Source: an uncultured Porphyromonadaceae bacterium (lineage in GTDB: Bacteria; Bacteroidota; Bacteroidia; Bacteroidales; Muribaculaceae). From it: DNA of 64,000 nt. The DNA is taken from positions 1-64,000 of the forward strand of contig CAMCDS010000011.1 in the NCBI GenBank assembly GCA_945873625.1, in the 5' to 3' direction. Shown in pieces: positions 52,864 to 61,872 of the stretch. Position numbers and translations under genes: made by a program. How positions within the stretch are numbered: the stretch's first letter is position 1; each line of letters starts with the position of its first letter. A model generated the notes under the pieces. The model ran no database searches, was not told where the DNA came from, and saw nothing but the letters and a program-made list of their open reading frames with translations.

Positions 52864-52991
52864 TGCCCCTGCCGGCGACAGGAATTCGACTAAGAAAAAC
52901 AAAAAAGTGTTTAATCTTGTTATAATGAGAGGTAAGGGCGAGTCATGCCCGAGCCTTTCTACAGAAATCAAAAGGTAAAAAAGGGAAAAAG

Positions 52992-53201
52992 ATGAATCTC
53001 GAAACAATCGGAACATGGGCCGGCGACGTCTATAAGGCGCTCGAAGCCTCTGAGACAAAATCGCTTAGGCTTAAGGAAATCAAGAAAGCCACAAAGCTGA
53101 AGAAAGACTATCTGATGGCCGCCCTCGGATGGCTCGGCCGCGAGGGAAAGGTCGCTATCGAAGAGAACGACCAGGACCTGACAGTAACCCTGACGGAATA
53201 A
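52992..53201 (+). CDS. small winged helix-turn-helix protein
   Basis: A 69-residue protein with the fold of the DUF2582-type winged-helix family: TWAGDVYKALE, then LRLKEIKKATKLKKDYLMAALGWLGREGKV (helices 2 and 3 of the HTH) and the wing IEENDQDLTVTL. It probably binds DNA but its target is unknown. Proteins of this size are common in Bacteroidales and often stand alone. The start follows an A-rich stretch (aaaaaagggaaaaag) without a clear Shine-Dalgarno, normal for this group. Confidence 0.85.
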   Translation: MNLETIGTWAGDVYKALEASETKSLRLKEIKKATKLKKDYLMAALGWLGREGKVAIEENDQDLTVTLTE

Positions 53202-53208
53202 CGGACCT

Positions 53209-53658
53209 TCACTTCCGGAAGGGCACCGAACGTATCACCCTCACCGGCACCGGACGCCCGTTGATCTTGCCGGGCTGCCAATGGGGCATGAGGGCGAGGA
53301 TGCGCACCGCCTCCCTGTTGAGCGAAGGCTCCACGCCTTTGAGCACCTGCACGTCGCTCACCGACCCGTCGGTGTTAACTATGAAGGCGCAGGTAACCCT
53401 CCCCTGCACTCCCCGCCTGTAGGCCTCGGCCGGATAAGAGCGCGTGCTGTTGATGAACCCTATCAGCTTGGAGTCGCCGCCGGGATACGACGGCTTCTCG
53501 GTTACAAAGTCATATTCAAACACCTCTTTATACATGAGGTGTCCGTTTTCAGACCTGCCGCAGTTCACACGGCAGGTCTGCGCTATTGCAGAGGCCGTCA
53601 GAGAGGGCAGGCACGGAAAGAGGAGCACGGGTAGAAGCAATAAGCCTGGCTTATTCAT
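53209..53658 (-). CDS. TonB C-terminal-domain protein
   Basis: A 149-residue protein with signal peptide MNKPGLLLLPVLLFPCLPSLTASAIAQ and a C-terminal TonB domain: RSYPAEAYRRGVQGRVTCAFIVNTDGSV and ALMPHWQPGKINGRPVPVRV. Full TonB proteins have an inner-membrane anchor and a proline-rich spacer; here only a cleavable signal and a short linker precede the domain, so it is more likely a periplasmic TonB-like protein than an energy transducer. I start at 53658 because the upstream reading lacks protein character and a promoter lies at 53769-53799. Confidence 0.82.
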   Translation of the reverse strand: MNKPGLLLLPVLLFPCLPSLTASAIAQTCRVNCGRSENGHLMYKEVFEYDFVTEKPSYPGGDSKLIGFINSTRSYPAEAYRRGVQGRVTCAFIVNTDGSVSDVQVLKGVEPSLNREAVRILALMPHWQPGKINGRPVPVRVIRSVPFRK

Positions 53659-53768
53659 CGGGTGGGAAGGGATGAGTTTTAAAAACACGATATTCGGCCG
53701 GACGACGCCAAAACCGGCGCAGAGAGGAGAAAGCCGGGGCAATCCGGCGGCACGTCCGAAAACCGATG

Positions 53769-53799
53769 CAAATTTAAAGATAGTTGCCGAGGCGTGCAA
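53769..53799 (-). promoter_or_regulatory. promoter of the TonB-like gene
   Basis: On the minus strand TTG (53797-53799), 20 nt, then TAAATTTG (53769-53776). It lies 110 bases before the ATG at 53658. Confidence 0.6.
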
Positions 53800-53920
53800 G
53801 CGCCCGGCGCCGTATTACAGCTAAATTAAGTAAGTTTTACTTTTCTTCACACATCGCGGCCGACATCGCCCCGACCTTTTCAATACAATATATGTCTTCC
53901 GGCAGCGTTTAATAGATGCT

Positions 53921-54943
53921 ATGAAGCTATTACGACCCTGTCTGCCCCTGCTGACCGCCGCCGTCGCCCTCACGGCGCCGTCGGCTGCACGTGCCCAGTA
54001 CGGGCGCTCGGTCTATAATTTTCTCGAGATTCCGACCTCGGCCCATGCCTTCGCCCTCGGCGGCACCAACATCAACGTCATCGACGACGACATCACGCTC
54101 GTCGACCAGAACCCCGCCCTGCTCGGTCCGGAAATCGACATGCAGCTCGGATTCTCATATATGCTTCATCTGCAAAGCTCAAACTTCGCCTCCGCCCGCT
54201 TCGGAATGGCAGCGGGCGACCGGGGAGCCTGGGCCGCCGGAATACGCTACCTCAACTACGGCAGCATACGCAACACCGAGGCCGACGGCACCGCCGGAGG
54301 GACGTTCACGCCCCAGGACGTGGTGGTCGAGGGCACATACTCCCACGACTTCACCGACCGTCTGCGCGGAGGCATCAACATGAAGCTGATATTCAGCGAA
54401 TACGAAGCCTATTCGGCATTCGCTATGGCCGCCGACGTCGGCATCAACTACTACGACGAGGAGCGCGACATGTCGCTCTCGCTCGTATTCAAAAACATGG
54501 GCGGACAGCTCAAACGCTTCCACAACGCCTACGACCGCCTGCCGTTCGACATTCAGGCCGGATGGATGCAGGCCCTCGGCACCTCGCCCATCAGCCTCAG
54601 CATCACGGCCACCAACCTCGTGCGCTGGAAGATGCCCTACTATGCCCACAAGAAAGACAGTCAGGAGGTGGAGATAAAGGAGGGATTCATGAGCAACCTC
54701 TTCCGCCACCTCATCTTCGGCCTGCAATACAGCAACGAGAAGCTCTATCTGGCCGTCTCCTACGACTATAAGACGGCTACCGACATGTCGACCTACCAGC
54801 GCAACTTCCTTTCAGGATTCCGCCTGGGCTTCGGACTCAAAGTGAAGTCGTTTGCCTTCGGAGTGGCCTACGCCATGCCCCACAAGAACGCGTCGAACCT
54901 CATGATCAACCTCTCGACCAACCTCTACGAGCTGATGCACTGA
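53921..54943 (+). CDS. porQ: type IX secretion system protein PorQ
   Basis: A 340-residue outer-membrane barrel of the FadL-like PorQ family. After the signal peptide (to ARAQ) it reads YNFLEIPTSAHAFALGGTNI, the conserved start of PorQ, then VDQNPALLGPEID and a barrel ending with LMINLSTNLYELM. PorQ takes part in the attachment complex that anchors T9SS cargo on the surface, working with PorU, PorV and PorZ; none of those is in the window. It fits with the T9SS-type tails seen in the BspA-like gene and in the 23.9-kb remnant. Confidence 0.88.
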   Translation: MKLLRPCLPLLTAAVALTAPSAARAQYGRSVYNFLEIPTSAHAFALGGTNINVIDDDITLVDQNPALLGPEIDMQLGFSYMLHLQSSNFASARFGMAAGDRGAWAAGIRYLNYGSIRNTEADGTAGGTFTPQDVVVEGTYSHDFTDRLRGGINMKLIFSEYEAYSAFAMAADVGINYYDEERDMSLSLVFKNMGGQLKRFHNAYDRLPFDIQAGWMQALGTSPISLSITATNLVRWKMPYYAHKKDSQEVEIKEGFMSNLFRHLIFGLQYSNEKLYLAVSYDYKTATDMSTYQRNFLSGFRLGFGLKVKSFAFGVAYAMPHKNASNLMINLSTNLYELMH

Positions 54944-54986
54944 CGCCTTTCAAGGGGGCTTTCTGCCCGAAAAATCGGACGAAAGG

Positions 54987-55017
54987 TTGCGCAATCCGAA
55001 AAAAATCACTACCTTTG
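54987..55017 (+). promoter_or_regulatory. promoter of rplS
   Basis: TTG (54987-54989), 20 nt, then TACCTTTG (55010-55017). The ~90-nt leader contains ctctggcaagagag, which could fold; no known ribosomal-protein leader could be confirmed. Confidence 0.68.
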
Positions 55018-55114
55018 CAGCCGGTTTGCAATCTCTGGCAAGAGAGAGCCGCGCCCTTAAGGCTCAAGCAGCTCGCTATATTGCTCACCATCACTCATTA
55101 AAACACCAGAAATA

Positions 55115-55480
55115 ATGGATCTGATTAAAATTGCGGAAGAGGCTTTTGCCACTCCCAAAAAGAATTTCGACGAATTCGGCCCCGGCGACACCATCACTGT
55201 GGCTTACCGAATCAAAGAGGGTAACAAGGAGAGAATCCAGCAGTATCGCGGCGTCGTGATCCGCATCAGCGGACACGAGGACAAGAAGCGTTTCACCGTG
55301 CGTAAGATTTCTGACGGCATCGGCGTGGAGCGTATCTTCCCCATCGAGTCTCCCTTCATCGAGTCGATCACAGTCAACAAGTATGGTAAGGTGCGTCGCG
55401 CCAAGCTTTACTACCTCCGTGGTCTCACCGGTAAGAAGGCCCGCATCAAAGAGCGTCGCGTGAAGAAGGCTCAGGACTGA
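55115..55480 (+). CDS. rplS: 50S ribosomal protein L19
   Basis: A 121-residue protein with the L19 core: [32 protein letters not shown], then [18 protein letters not shown] and [23 protein letters not shown] in parts. It forms part of the bridge between the ribosomal subunits. Codon use is the most biased in the window, as expected for high expression. It is a single-gene transcript with its own promoter and terminator. Confidence 0.96.
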   Translation: MDLIKIAEEAFATPKKNFDEFGPGDTITVAYRIKEGNKERIQQYRGVVIRISGHEDKKRFTVRKISDGIGVERIFPIESPFIESITVNKYGKVRRAKLYYLRGLTGKKARIKERRVKKAQD

Positions 55481-55518
55481 TTCCGGCCTGTCCCAATTAC
55501 CGACACAGTATCCGACCC

Positions 55519-55567
55519 TAAAAGTGGCGAAAGACCTCACCCGGTTCTTCCGCCACTTTCCTTTTTT
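55519..55567 (+). terminator. terminator of rplS
   Basis: aaagtggcg/cgccacttt form a 9-bp perfect stem with a 21-nt loop, followed by cctttttt. It lies 40 bases after the stop. Confidence 0.82.
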
Positions 55568-55637
55568 CGCCACTTTTCATCACAAACAGAGATCAGATCT
55601 TTCAGCGCTTTCGGATTTCGCAACCGCTGAAATAGAA

Positions 55638-55676
55638 AAATAGTCGGAGACAATCAAACTGAGTTTCCGACTATTT
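55638..55676. repeat. palindrome in front of the ushA-like gene
   Basis: aaatagtcgga (55638-55648) and tccgactattt (55666-55676) pair perfectly over 11 bp, with ggagac/gtttcc extending the stem. Followed by ttgtt it is a poor terminator; it ends four bases before a -7 box, so it may be an operator covering the -33 region. Confidence 0.6.
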
Positions 55677-55679
55677 TGT

Positions 55680-55687
55680 TACATTTG
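55680..55687 (+). promoter_or_regulatory. -7 box of the ushA-like gene
   Basis: TACATTTG fits the consensus and lies 52 bases before the ATG at 55740. The -33 region is occupied by the palindrome. Confidence 0.5.
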
Positions 55688-55739
55688 CAGAATATTTCGC
55701 CGCCACCAGTACTGACGGCATGAAAAACTATAATCGTTT

Positions 55740-57320
55740 ATGAACACCAGACAGTTGCTCTTCCGGTTCGCTTTAGCCGCACTGGCCCTGATTCCGTCGG
55801 CTGCCTCGGCCGAGGACCTCGTGATATTGCATACCAACGACACCCACTCGCTCATCGACCCCGACAAGGACGGACGTGGCGGCGTGCTGCAGCGCAAGGC
55901 GATAATCGACAGCGTGCGCAGGGCCGAGAAGAACGTGATTCTCGTCGACGCCGGCGACATGGTGCAGGGCACGCTTTATTTCAAGTATTTCCGCGGCGAT
56001 GTGGAATATCCGCTCATGAACATGATGGGCTACGATGTCCGAATCCTCGGCAACCATGAGTTTGACAACGGACTCAAGGAGCTTGCCGAACACTATAAGG
56101 ACGTGAAGGCCGCCCGCATCTCGGCCAACTACGACTTCACCGACACTCCGCTCAAGGGGATGTTCGACCCTTACGTAATCAAGAAAGTCGGAGGGAAAAA
56201 GGTGGGCTTCATCGGCATCAACGTCGACCCCACGAGTCTTATATCGCAGGAGAACTACGAGGGTCTGCGGTTCAAAGACATCATCTCGACGGCCAACAAG
56301 ACTGCCGCATATCTTAAAAGCGACAAGAAGTGCGACCTCGTGGTGGTCGTAAGCCACATCGGCGTGGTGAAGGAGAACGACAAGACCACCGACTACGACC
56401 TGGCCCGCGCCAGCAAGGACATCGACATCATAATCGGCGGACACAGCCACACGGTTATCGAGCCGGGCAACAAGGGGAAGTTCCCCTCGATTGTGGAAAA
56501 CGCCGAGGGGCGTCCCGTGCTCATCGCACAGACGGGCAAATACGGCAAGAAGCTCGGATACATAAAAATCGACCTCGACGCCCTTAAGAAAATCACGCCC
56601 GAACAGTTTGACTACGAGCTTATCGACGTTACCGACCGCTTCCCGGCCTCGAAGCTCGACAGGAAGATGAGCGACATCATCGCCCCTTACCGCCAGAAGG
56701 TTGACTCGGTCAACAACCGCGTGATAGGCAAATCGCTCTACGACCTCAGCAGCGACGACCGCAACGGCGGCTACGCCAACTGGGCGGCCGACTTCGGACG
56801 CTGGTTCGCACAGCTGAAGCTCGACAGCATCAACGGCGAGGGGGGCATGCCGCGCACCGTCGACTTCGCGGTGATGAACGTAGGCGGCATCCGGCAGAAT
56901 ATGCCCAAGGGCGACATCACCGAGGGGCAGATGCTATCCACCTTCCCCTTCTCGAACCATATCGTGATAGAGCAGGTGAAGGGAGCCGACGTAATCGACG
57001 CGCTGAAAGTGGCGGCCCGCAAAGGGGGCGAGGCCATCAGCGGCAACATGCGTGTGGTGGTCGATTCGGCCAACAACCTTAAACGTGTGATAATCGACGG
57101 CCGGGAGATGGATCCCGACAAAGTCTACACCATGGCCACCATCGACTATGTGGCCGCCGGCAACGATGACCTCGAAGGCTTCGGCCGAGGCAAAGTGATA
57201 TGGCGCGACGACGTGGAGATGTCGGCCCCGGTGCTCCGCTACATAGAGTATCTCACCGGCCTGGGACTTCCCGTTGCCCCCGACCTCACCGGACGTTTCC
57301 AGAAAGAGGTTACTCTCTGA
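55740..57320 (+). CDS. UshA-like 5'-nucleotidase / metallophosphatase
   Basis: A 526-residue exported enzyme (signal to about ASA, residue 22). The N-terminal calcineurin-like domain holds the metal ligands in ILHTNDTHSLID, VDAGDMVQG, LGNHEFDNG, VVSHIG and GGHSHT. From about residue 320 a 5'-nucleotidase C-terminal domain follows, with FAVMNVGGIRQNMPKGDI and the nucleotide-stacking region FPFSNHIV and DYVAAGNDDLEG. It should release phosphate from nucleotides or nucleotide sugars in the periplasm. In some Bacteroidales the two domains are split over two genes; here they are joined as in E. coli UshA. Confidence 0.9.
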   Translation: MNTRQLLFRFALAALALIPSAASAEDLVILHTNDTHSLIDPDKDGRGGVLQRKAIIDSVRRAEKNVILVDAGDMVQGTLYFKYFRGDVEYPLMNMMGYDVRILGNHEFDNGLKELAEHYKDVKAARISANYDFTDTPLKGMFDPYVIKKVGGKKVGFIGINVDPTSLISQENYEGLRFKDIISTANKTAAYLKSDKKCDLVVVVSHIGVVKENDKTTDYDLARASKDIDIIIGGHSHTVIEPGNKGKFPSIVENAEGRPVLIAQTGKYGKKLGYIKIDLDALKKITPEQFDYELIDVTDRFPASKLDRKMSDIIAPYRQKVDSVNNRVIGKSLYDLSSDDRNGGYANWAADFGRWFAQLKLDSINGEGGMPRTVDFAVMNVGGIRQNMPKGDITEGQMLSTFPFSNHIVIEQVKGADVIDALKVAARKGGEAISGNMRVVVDSANNLKRVIIDGREMDPDKVYTMATIDYVAAGNDDLEGFGRGKVIWRDDVEMSAPVLRYIEYLTGLGLPVAPDLTGRFQKEVTL

Positions 57321-57353
57321 TTCCCTCCCGCACTCCTCTCCCCTCTTCCCCGC

Positions 57354-58577
57354 ATGAATCCTCACGAACTCAACAGCCTGCACCATAGCCTCTTTCCGCA
57401 GCCCGGAAGACTGCGTAGAGGGGCTATGGCCGTTATATGGCTGCTCATGCTGACGGCGCTCTTCGCGTCATGCTCCCGGCAGGGCGGCAGACGCGAGGCG
57501 GCACATGGTCAGCGGCACCCCGACGTAGCCCGCGACTATACGGCAGAGGCCTGGCGCGCCGCCGACTCCGCGATGGCCGCCATGAGTAGGCGCGAGAAAG
57601 TGGGCCAGCTCTTCATGCCGGCCGTCTACGCCCGCGCCGACCGCGCCACAATGGAGCGCGTAGGCCGATACATCGGGGAGTGTCATGTAGGAGGAATAGT
57701 GCTTCTGCGCGGCGACATTCCGGGCGCGCGAGCAATAGCCGACACCCTCGCGGCCTCATGCCCGGCAGGAGCATGGGTGGCCGTCGACGCCGAGACGGGT
57801 CTCGCCATGCGCCTCGAAGGCACGCCGTCGATACCACCGGCGGCCACTCTCGGACGCGAGGCTGACGGACAGGGTATGTACGACCTCGGCCACGAGCTGG
57901 CGCGCCAGTGCCGTGCGCTGGGTATCAACATGGTGCTGGGACCGGTGCTCGACGTAGAGACGCTCCCCGACGGATATATAGGCCGGCGGTCTTACGGCTC
58001 CGACCCCGTAAAGGTGGCGGAGCTGGGCGTGGCATTCGCACGCGGACTCGAAGACGGAGGTGTGGCGAGCGTGGCCAAGCATTTCCCGGGCCACGGCGGA
58101 GTGGCAGCCGACACCCACAGGCGTCTGGGTGTGATTCACCGCTCGTTGGCTCAGATAGAACAGACGGCTCTCGTGCCTTTCCGCGAATACTGCGAGGCGG
58201 GACTTTCAGGCATAATGGCCGGGCATCTGGCTGTGCCGGCCATCGACCCGGAGCTTCGCTCGGCATCGCTTTCGCGCCCGGTGCTCACCGACCTTCTGCG
58301 CGGCGACCTCGCCTTCCGGGGGCTGGTGCTCACCGACGCGCTCAACATGAAGGGCGCCGTAGGGGCCGGCGACGGCACCGACAGTTCGGTGGCCGCCATA
58401 GCAGCGGGAGCCGACATAGTGATAGCCCCCGCCGATACGGAAGAGGCAATCGAGGCTGTGGAAAAAGCGATTGAGACGGGGGAGCTGGATGAATCGGATG
58501 TCGACGAGCACGTGAGGCGCGTACTCTTCTTCAAATACCGCTTCGCGCGGCGTCAGAGCCGCGACTCATCGGAGTAG
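57354..58577 (+). CDS. GH3-family beta-N-acetylhexosaminidase-like lipoprotein
   Basis: The 407-residue frame has a lipobox (LFASC) after a hydrophobic run. Translation may start at 57354 or at 57426 (MAVIWLLML); I keep the longer frame because it gives a basic N-region. The GH3 domain shows VAVDAETG, LGPVLDVETLPDGYIGRRSYG, the NagZ-type loop KHFPGHGGVAADTH with its His-Asp pair, and the nucleophile in VLTDALNMKGAVG. NagZ-like enzymes remove GlcNAc from peptidoglycan or glycans. It lacks the C-terminal beta-lactamase-like domain seen in many Bacteroidetes GH3 proteins. It begins 33 bases after the ushA-like gene and is convergent with radC. Confidence 0.87.
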   Translation: MNPHELNSLHHSLFPQPGRLRRGAMAVIWLLMLTALFASCSRQGGRREAAHGQRHPDVARDYTAEAWRAADSAMAAMSRREKVGQLFMPAVYARADRATMERVGRYIGECHVGGIVLLRGDIPGARAIADTLAASCPAGAWVAVDAETGLAMRLEGTPSIPPAATLGREADGQGMYDLGHELARQCRALGINMVLGPVLDVETLPDGYIGRRSYGSDPVKVAELGVAFARGLEDGGVASVAKHFPGHGGVAADTHRRLGVIHRSLAQIEQTALVPFREYCEAGLSGIMAGHLAVPAIDPELRSASLSRPVLTDLLRGDLAFRGLVLTDALNMKGAVGAGDGTDSSVAAIAAGADIVIAPADTEEAIEAVEKAIETGELDESDVDEHVRRVLFFKYRFARRQSRDSSE

Positions 58578-59308
58578 GAATAATATCCGGCGGAAGATAT
58601 GATCACGTGGTCGAGCAACCGCAGCTGCAGCGTGTCGGCGGCAGCGCGACACTGCCGGGTGATATCGTCGTCCTGCACGCTCGGACGCAGGTTTCCGCTC
58701 GGGTGATTGTGGCACAGAATCAGCCCCTCGGCGTTTTCGAGGATGGCGTTCTTCATTATCGCCTTTATGTCAAACACCGAGGCCGTGGCGCTTCCCGACG
58801 TTATCCTTCGCGTGCGTATCACGTGGTTGCTGCGGTTGAGCAGTATCACCCACACCTCTTCGTGAGGAAGGTTTGCGATGCGGTGGCGCATCAGCCGGTC
58901 GATGTCGGCCGACATACGTATCTGCGGCCTTTCCGACAGCTTCTCGTCGCAATAGCGCCTCACAATCTCCATCACGGCCTCGATCTGAATGGCCTTGGTC
59001 TTCCCTATCCCCTTTATCTGCAATATCTCACGTCGGTCGCGCCGCTCGAGGTTATGGAGGCTTCCGTCGTTGGCGCGCATCATGTCGCGGCATAGTTCCG
59101 TAACAGGCTTTCCGGGGAGCCCTGTGCGAAGCACCAGCGCCCAGAGGTCGGCGGTCGACAAGGCTCCGCAGCCGTATTTCTCGGCCTTCTCGCGGGGCTG
59201 GTCGTCGCTGTCGAATTCCTTTACCGTGCGCGGCTTCTGCTGCTCCTCCTCATGCTCGGCATAACGCCGTGTGCCGTCCGCGGCCGGCTGCCTCATCCCG
59301 GCGTTCAT
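58553..59308 (-). CDS. radC: RadC-family (JAB/MPN domain) protein
   Basis: A 251-residue protein with an N-terminal helix-hairpin-helix region (LEIKGIGKTKA-like LQIKGIGKTKAIQIEAV) and a C-terminal JAB/MPN metallo-domain with LCHNHPSGNLRPSVQDDDIT. The zinc ligands (His-x-His and Asp) are intact. The name RadC is historical; the biochemical role is unclear and not proven to be DNA repair. The start at 59308 overlaps the stop of the glycosyltransferase gene (ATGA); the longer frame would run through that gene. Its 3' end overlaps the convergent GH3 gene by about 25 bases. Confidence 0.9.
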   Translation of the reverse strand: MNAGMRQPAADGTRRYAEHEEEQQKPRTVKEFDSDDQPREKAEKYGCGALSTADLWALVLRTGLPGKPVTELCRDMMRANDGSLHNLERRDRREILQIKGIGKTKAIQIEAVMEIVRRYCDEKLSERPQIRMSADIDRLMRHRIANLPHEEVWVILLNRSNHVIRTRRITSGSATASVFDIKAIMKNAILENAEGLILCHNHPSGNLRPSVQDDDITRQCRAAADTLQLRLLDHVIISSAGYYSYSDESRL

Positions 59309-60318
59309 TTCCCTCTGCGCATTTCCCGCTCCTGGGCCTCGTCGCGGCCGTGGCGGAGGAGTATTTTCCATACGTAGGAGCGGATGAAACCCGTGCCGTA
59401 GCCATAGAGCTGAATGAGACTCGTAACCACTCCGAGCGAACCTATCTTCACGCTCCGCGTGCATATCATCCCTACCACCCAGACGGCAAGGATATAGACG
59501 GCAAGGGGTATGAGCATCCATTTCCGGAAGAAGGCGCCGACAACCATCGCAAGCGAGAAGATGACGAAGAGGGCGGGCAGCCAGTGCACGAGCTTCATCG
59601 AGCCGGGATAGAGAAGCTGGAGCGTGATGCGCGACATTCCGAACACGTGCACCTGACGCCAGAATTTCTTAAGGTCGACGCGCCTCTTGTGGAACACCCT
59701 TACCGGCCTGAAGAGCGCTATCGAGAATCCGGCCAGACGTATGCGGGTCGACATGTCGATGTCTTCGGAAAACATCTCGCGGAATCCGCCTACCTTGCTG
59801 TAGACCTCACGCGAGAATCCGGTGTTGAACGTGCGGGGCACGAACTTCTCGAGCTGCACCTTGCCGCCGCGTATCCCTCCGGTGGTGAGGAAGGAGGTCA
59901 TGCTGTAGTTGATGGCCTTCTGCGTGTCGGTAAACGACTCGTGGGCGGCGTCGGGACCGCCGAAGCAGTCGTGGTAGTTTTCAGAGAGGCACTTCCGCAG
60001 CTGCGCGATGTAGTCGGGGGGGAGTATGCAGTCGGAGTCGACAAACACGAGGTAGTCGCCGTCGGAGCGGTCGATGCCGTAGTTGCGAGCCGGGCTACGT
60101 CCCTCGTTCTCCTTATAAAAATATTTCATCCGGAGCCGGGAAGCGTATTCCTCGGCCCGGGTGTCGCACCTGACGGTTGAGCCGTCTTCCACGAGCACTA
60201 TTTCAAACCCGCGGTCGGTCTGATGCACGAGGCTTTCGAGAAGGTCGGCCACCTCGTCGGGACGGTTGTAGACAGGCACTATGATCGAGAAGAGAAAATC
60301 TTTCGGGTCTTTGCTCAT
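59305..60318 (-). CDS. family 2 glycosyltransferase
   Basis: A 337-residue enzyme. The GT-A domain opens FSIIVPVYNRPDEVADLLESL, has YLVFVDSDCILPPDY (Asp-x-Asp, binds metal and UDP-sugar) and the later acceptor motif SEDIDMSTRIRLAGF. Two or three C-terminal hydrophobic segments (LPALFVIFSLAMVVGAFF, LIPLAVYILAVWVVGMI) anchor it in the inner membrane. It probably builds a surface glycan or glycolipid; the sugar is unknown. I place the start at 60318 (MSKDPKDFLF); 60324 is nearly equal. It is coupled to radC by a four-base overlap. Confidence 0.88.
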   Translation of the reverse strand: MSKDPKDFLFSIIVPVYNRPDEVADLLESLVHQTDRGFEIVLVEDGSTVRCDTRAEEYASRLRMKYFYKENEGRSPARNYGIDRSDGDYLVFVDSDCILPPDYIAQLRKCLSENYHDCFGGPDAAHESFTDTQKAINYSMTSFLTTGGIRGGKVQLEKFVPRTFNTGFSREVYSKVGGFREMFSEDIDMSTRIRLAGFSIALFRPVRVFHKRRVDLKKFWRQVHVFGMSRITLQLLYPGSMKLVHWLPALFVIFSLAMVVGAFFRKWMLIPLAVYILAVWVVGMICTRSVKIGSLGVVTSLIQLYGYGTGFIRSYVWKILLRHGRDEAQEREMRRGK

Positions 60319-60429
60319 GGGCATGGTATGGATGAATGATAAAGCCGGCGACGGCATCCTTCGCGGTTGCGACACGAGGCATATCCGTCTCCGGCTTGAT
60401 ATATGTCGGTTAAGTTAAGCTGTCGGGCT

Positions 60430-60996
60430 TCAGGCCTTGACGCGACCTACGTAGCTGCCGTCGCGGGTGTCGATCTCGATTGAGTCGCCTTCGTTGACGA
60501 AGAGGGGCACGCGCACCTCGGCGCCGGTCTCTACGGTTGCGGGCTTGAGGGTGTTGGTGGCGGTGTCGCCCTTGATTCCGGGCTCGGTGTAGGTGATCTT
60601 AAGCACGGTCTTCATGGGCATCTCGGCGTAGAGCACGGTGTCGGTCGAGGCGTCGCTCACTACCTCCACGGTGTCGCCCTCCTTCATGAAGGCGGCTCCG
60701 GTAACAAGCTCCTTGTTGATGGGCACCTGTTCGAAGGTCTCGTTGTTCATGAAGATGTCGTCGTTGCCGTCGGCATAAAGATACTGGTAGGGGCGGCGCT
60801 CCACACGCACGTCCTCGAGCTTCTCGCCGATGTTGAATCTGCGTTCGAGCACGCGGCCGTCGACCACGTTTTTAAGCTTCGTGCGCATGAAGGTGTTGCC
60901 CTTACCGGGCTTCACGTGAAGGAACTCGATGACGAAGTAGAGCTGTCCGTCCATGCGGATGCAGGTACCGTTTTTGATGTCTTGGGCGTTCATCAT
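60430..60996 (-). CDS. efp: translation elongation factor P
   Basis: A 188-residue protein of the three-domain EF-P family. It begins [20 protein letters not shown], and the loop [17 protein letters not shown] carries a Lys at the site that is modified in other bacteria. The last domain has [19 protein letters not shown] and [16 protein letters not shown] relieves ribosome stalling at proline stretches. I start at 60996 and not at the longer frame, which begins beyond the promoter. Single gene. Confidence 0.95.
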   Translation of the reverse strand: MMNAQDIKNGTCIRMDGQLYFVIEFLHVKPGKGNTFMRTKLKNVVDGRVLERRFNIGEKLEDVRVERRPYQYLYADGNDDIFMNNETFEQVPINKELVTGAAFMKEGDTVEVVSDASTDTVLYAEMPMKTVLKITYTEPGIKGDTATNTLKPATVETGAEVRVPLFVNEGDSIEIDTRDGSYVGRVKA

Positions 60997-61079
60997 AATC
61001 GATGGATCTATTTTTTTGTGTTGTTGTCGTTGAAAAGGCCCGTGCGCCCCGATAGGATGCGAGAGCCGAAAAGCAACCG

Positions 61080-61110
61080 CAAAATTACAAAAAATGGGTT
61101 GATTGCGCAA
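61080..61110 (-). promoter_or_regulatory. promoter of efp
   Basis: On the minus strand TTG (61108-61110), 20 nt, then TAATTTTG (61080-61087). It lies 84 bases before the ATG. Confidence 0.65.
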
Positions 61111-61179
61111 TAAATCAGCCCCAAAAAGTGTGAAATCGGAGAAAATTAGGCTTAAAACACGAAAAAAGTGGAGATAAAT

Positions 61180-61210
61180 TTTGCAGAACGAAAATGATTT
61201 GATAATTTTG
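61180..61210 (+). promoter_or_regulatory. promoter of rpmH
   Basis: TTTG (61180-61183), 19 nt, then TAATTTTG (61203-61210): a full consensus match. The leader is about 85 nt. Confidence 0.72.
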
Positions 61211-61301
61211 CAGTCCGAAAAAGGGGTAGTATGCCTCCGCCTCAGCGCGTCAGGGCATCGCGGCCGCTTTCAATCCAGAAAATAACAAACAACCATACAC
61301 G

Positions 61302-61457
61302 ATGAAAAGAACATTCCAGCCCTCCAACCGCCGTCGCGTGAACAAACACGGCTTCCGCGAGAGAATGGCCACTAAAGATGGCCGCAAAGTATTGGCACGC
61401 CGCCGCGCCAAAGGCCGCGCTTCGCTTACCGTATCCGACCACATCTCCGGCAAGTAA
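61302..61457 (+). CDS. rpmH: 50S ribosomal protein L34
   Basis: A 51-residue, very basic protein: [40 protein letters not shown], then [11 protein letters not shown]. The first 44 residues are the standard L34 sequence, in which MKRTFQPS, the R-rich helix and the [13 protein letters not shown] stretch are nearly invariant. The C-terminal [10 protein letters not shown] tail is of the kind seen in Bacteroidales. It has its own strong promoter. In many bacteria rpmH lies next to rnpA and dnaA; here it stands alone between efp and a gene-poor stretch. Confidence 0.95.
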   Translation: MKRTFQPSNRRRVNKHGFRERMATKDGRKVLARRRAKGRASLTVSDHISGK

Positions 61458-61872
61458 GTGATGGCAGCCCCGGCTGACTGAGGCCGGAACGCAAAGCTCA
61501 TCAACGAGAAATCCACACATACCCGGTCTCTTCCGCACCCGTTTAAGGATGCGGAAGAGACCGGGTATGACTGCTTATGCTCCCCGCAGCAGCGACGTCT
61601 GCTGAATGGAGCCTTGCGTACGGACTGAGGCGCCGCCTCGCGTCAGGGCGCGAAAAGTCCCCGAGTGCGCGGGGGCAGTCGGGGGCGGATCCCGGTCTTT
61701 CTATCTGATGGTTGCGCCCTTTAAAAGAAACTTGAATGGCCGGGTGTTGACCATGTAAGAATTTTTTACCTATATCGGGAAACGCTGTTCCCTTCGAAAG
61801 GCTCATGGAGCCATAGTATTGTCAAGATCAAGGCGGCGGCACTACCCGCCGTAATATCGTGTGCGCTGCCTG
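61458..61872. other. gene-poor stretch with a 19-bp perfect inverted repeat
   Basis: In these 415 bases I find no gene with family-like sequence. A perfect 19-bp inverted repeat, starting atacccggtctc at 61519-61537 and closing at 61550-61568, lies 62 bases after rpmH and could end its transcript, although no T-run follows. An 87-codon minus-strand frame (61543-61806) starts MSLSKGTAFPD and contains an IQVSFKGRNHQIERPG stretch; it overlaps the repeat and looks only weakly protein-like. G+C is uneven here. Confidence 0.5.

Noticed and set aside
52778-52978. 66-codon frame between the BspA-like and winged-helix genes
   Set aside because: It crosses a terminator-like hairpin, is A+T-rich and has no protein-like features.
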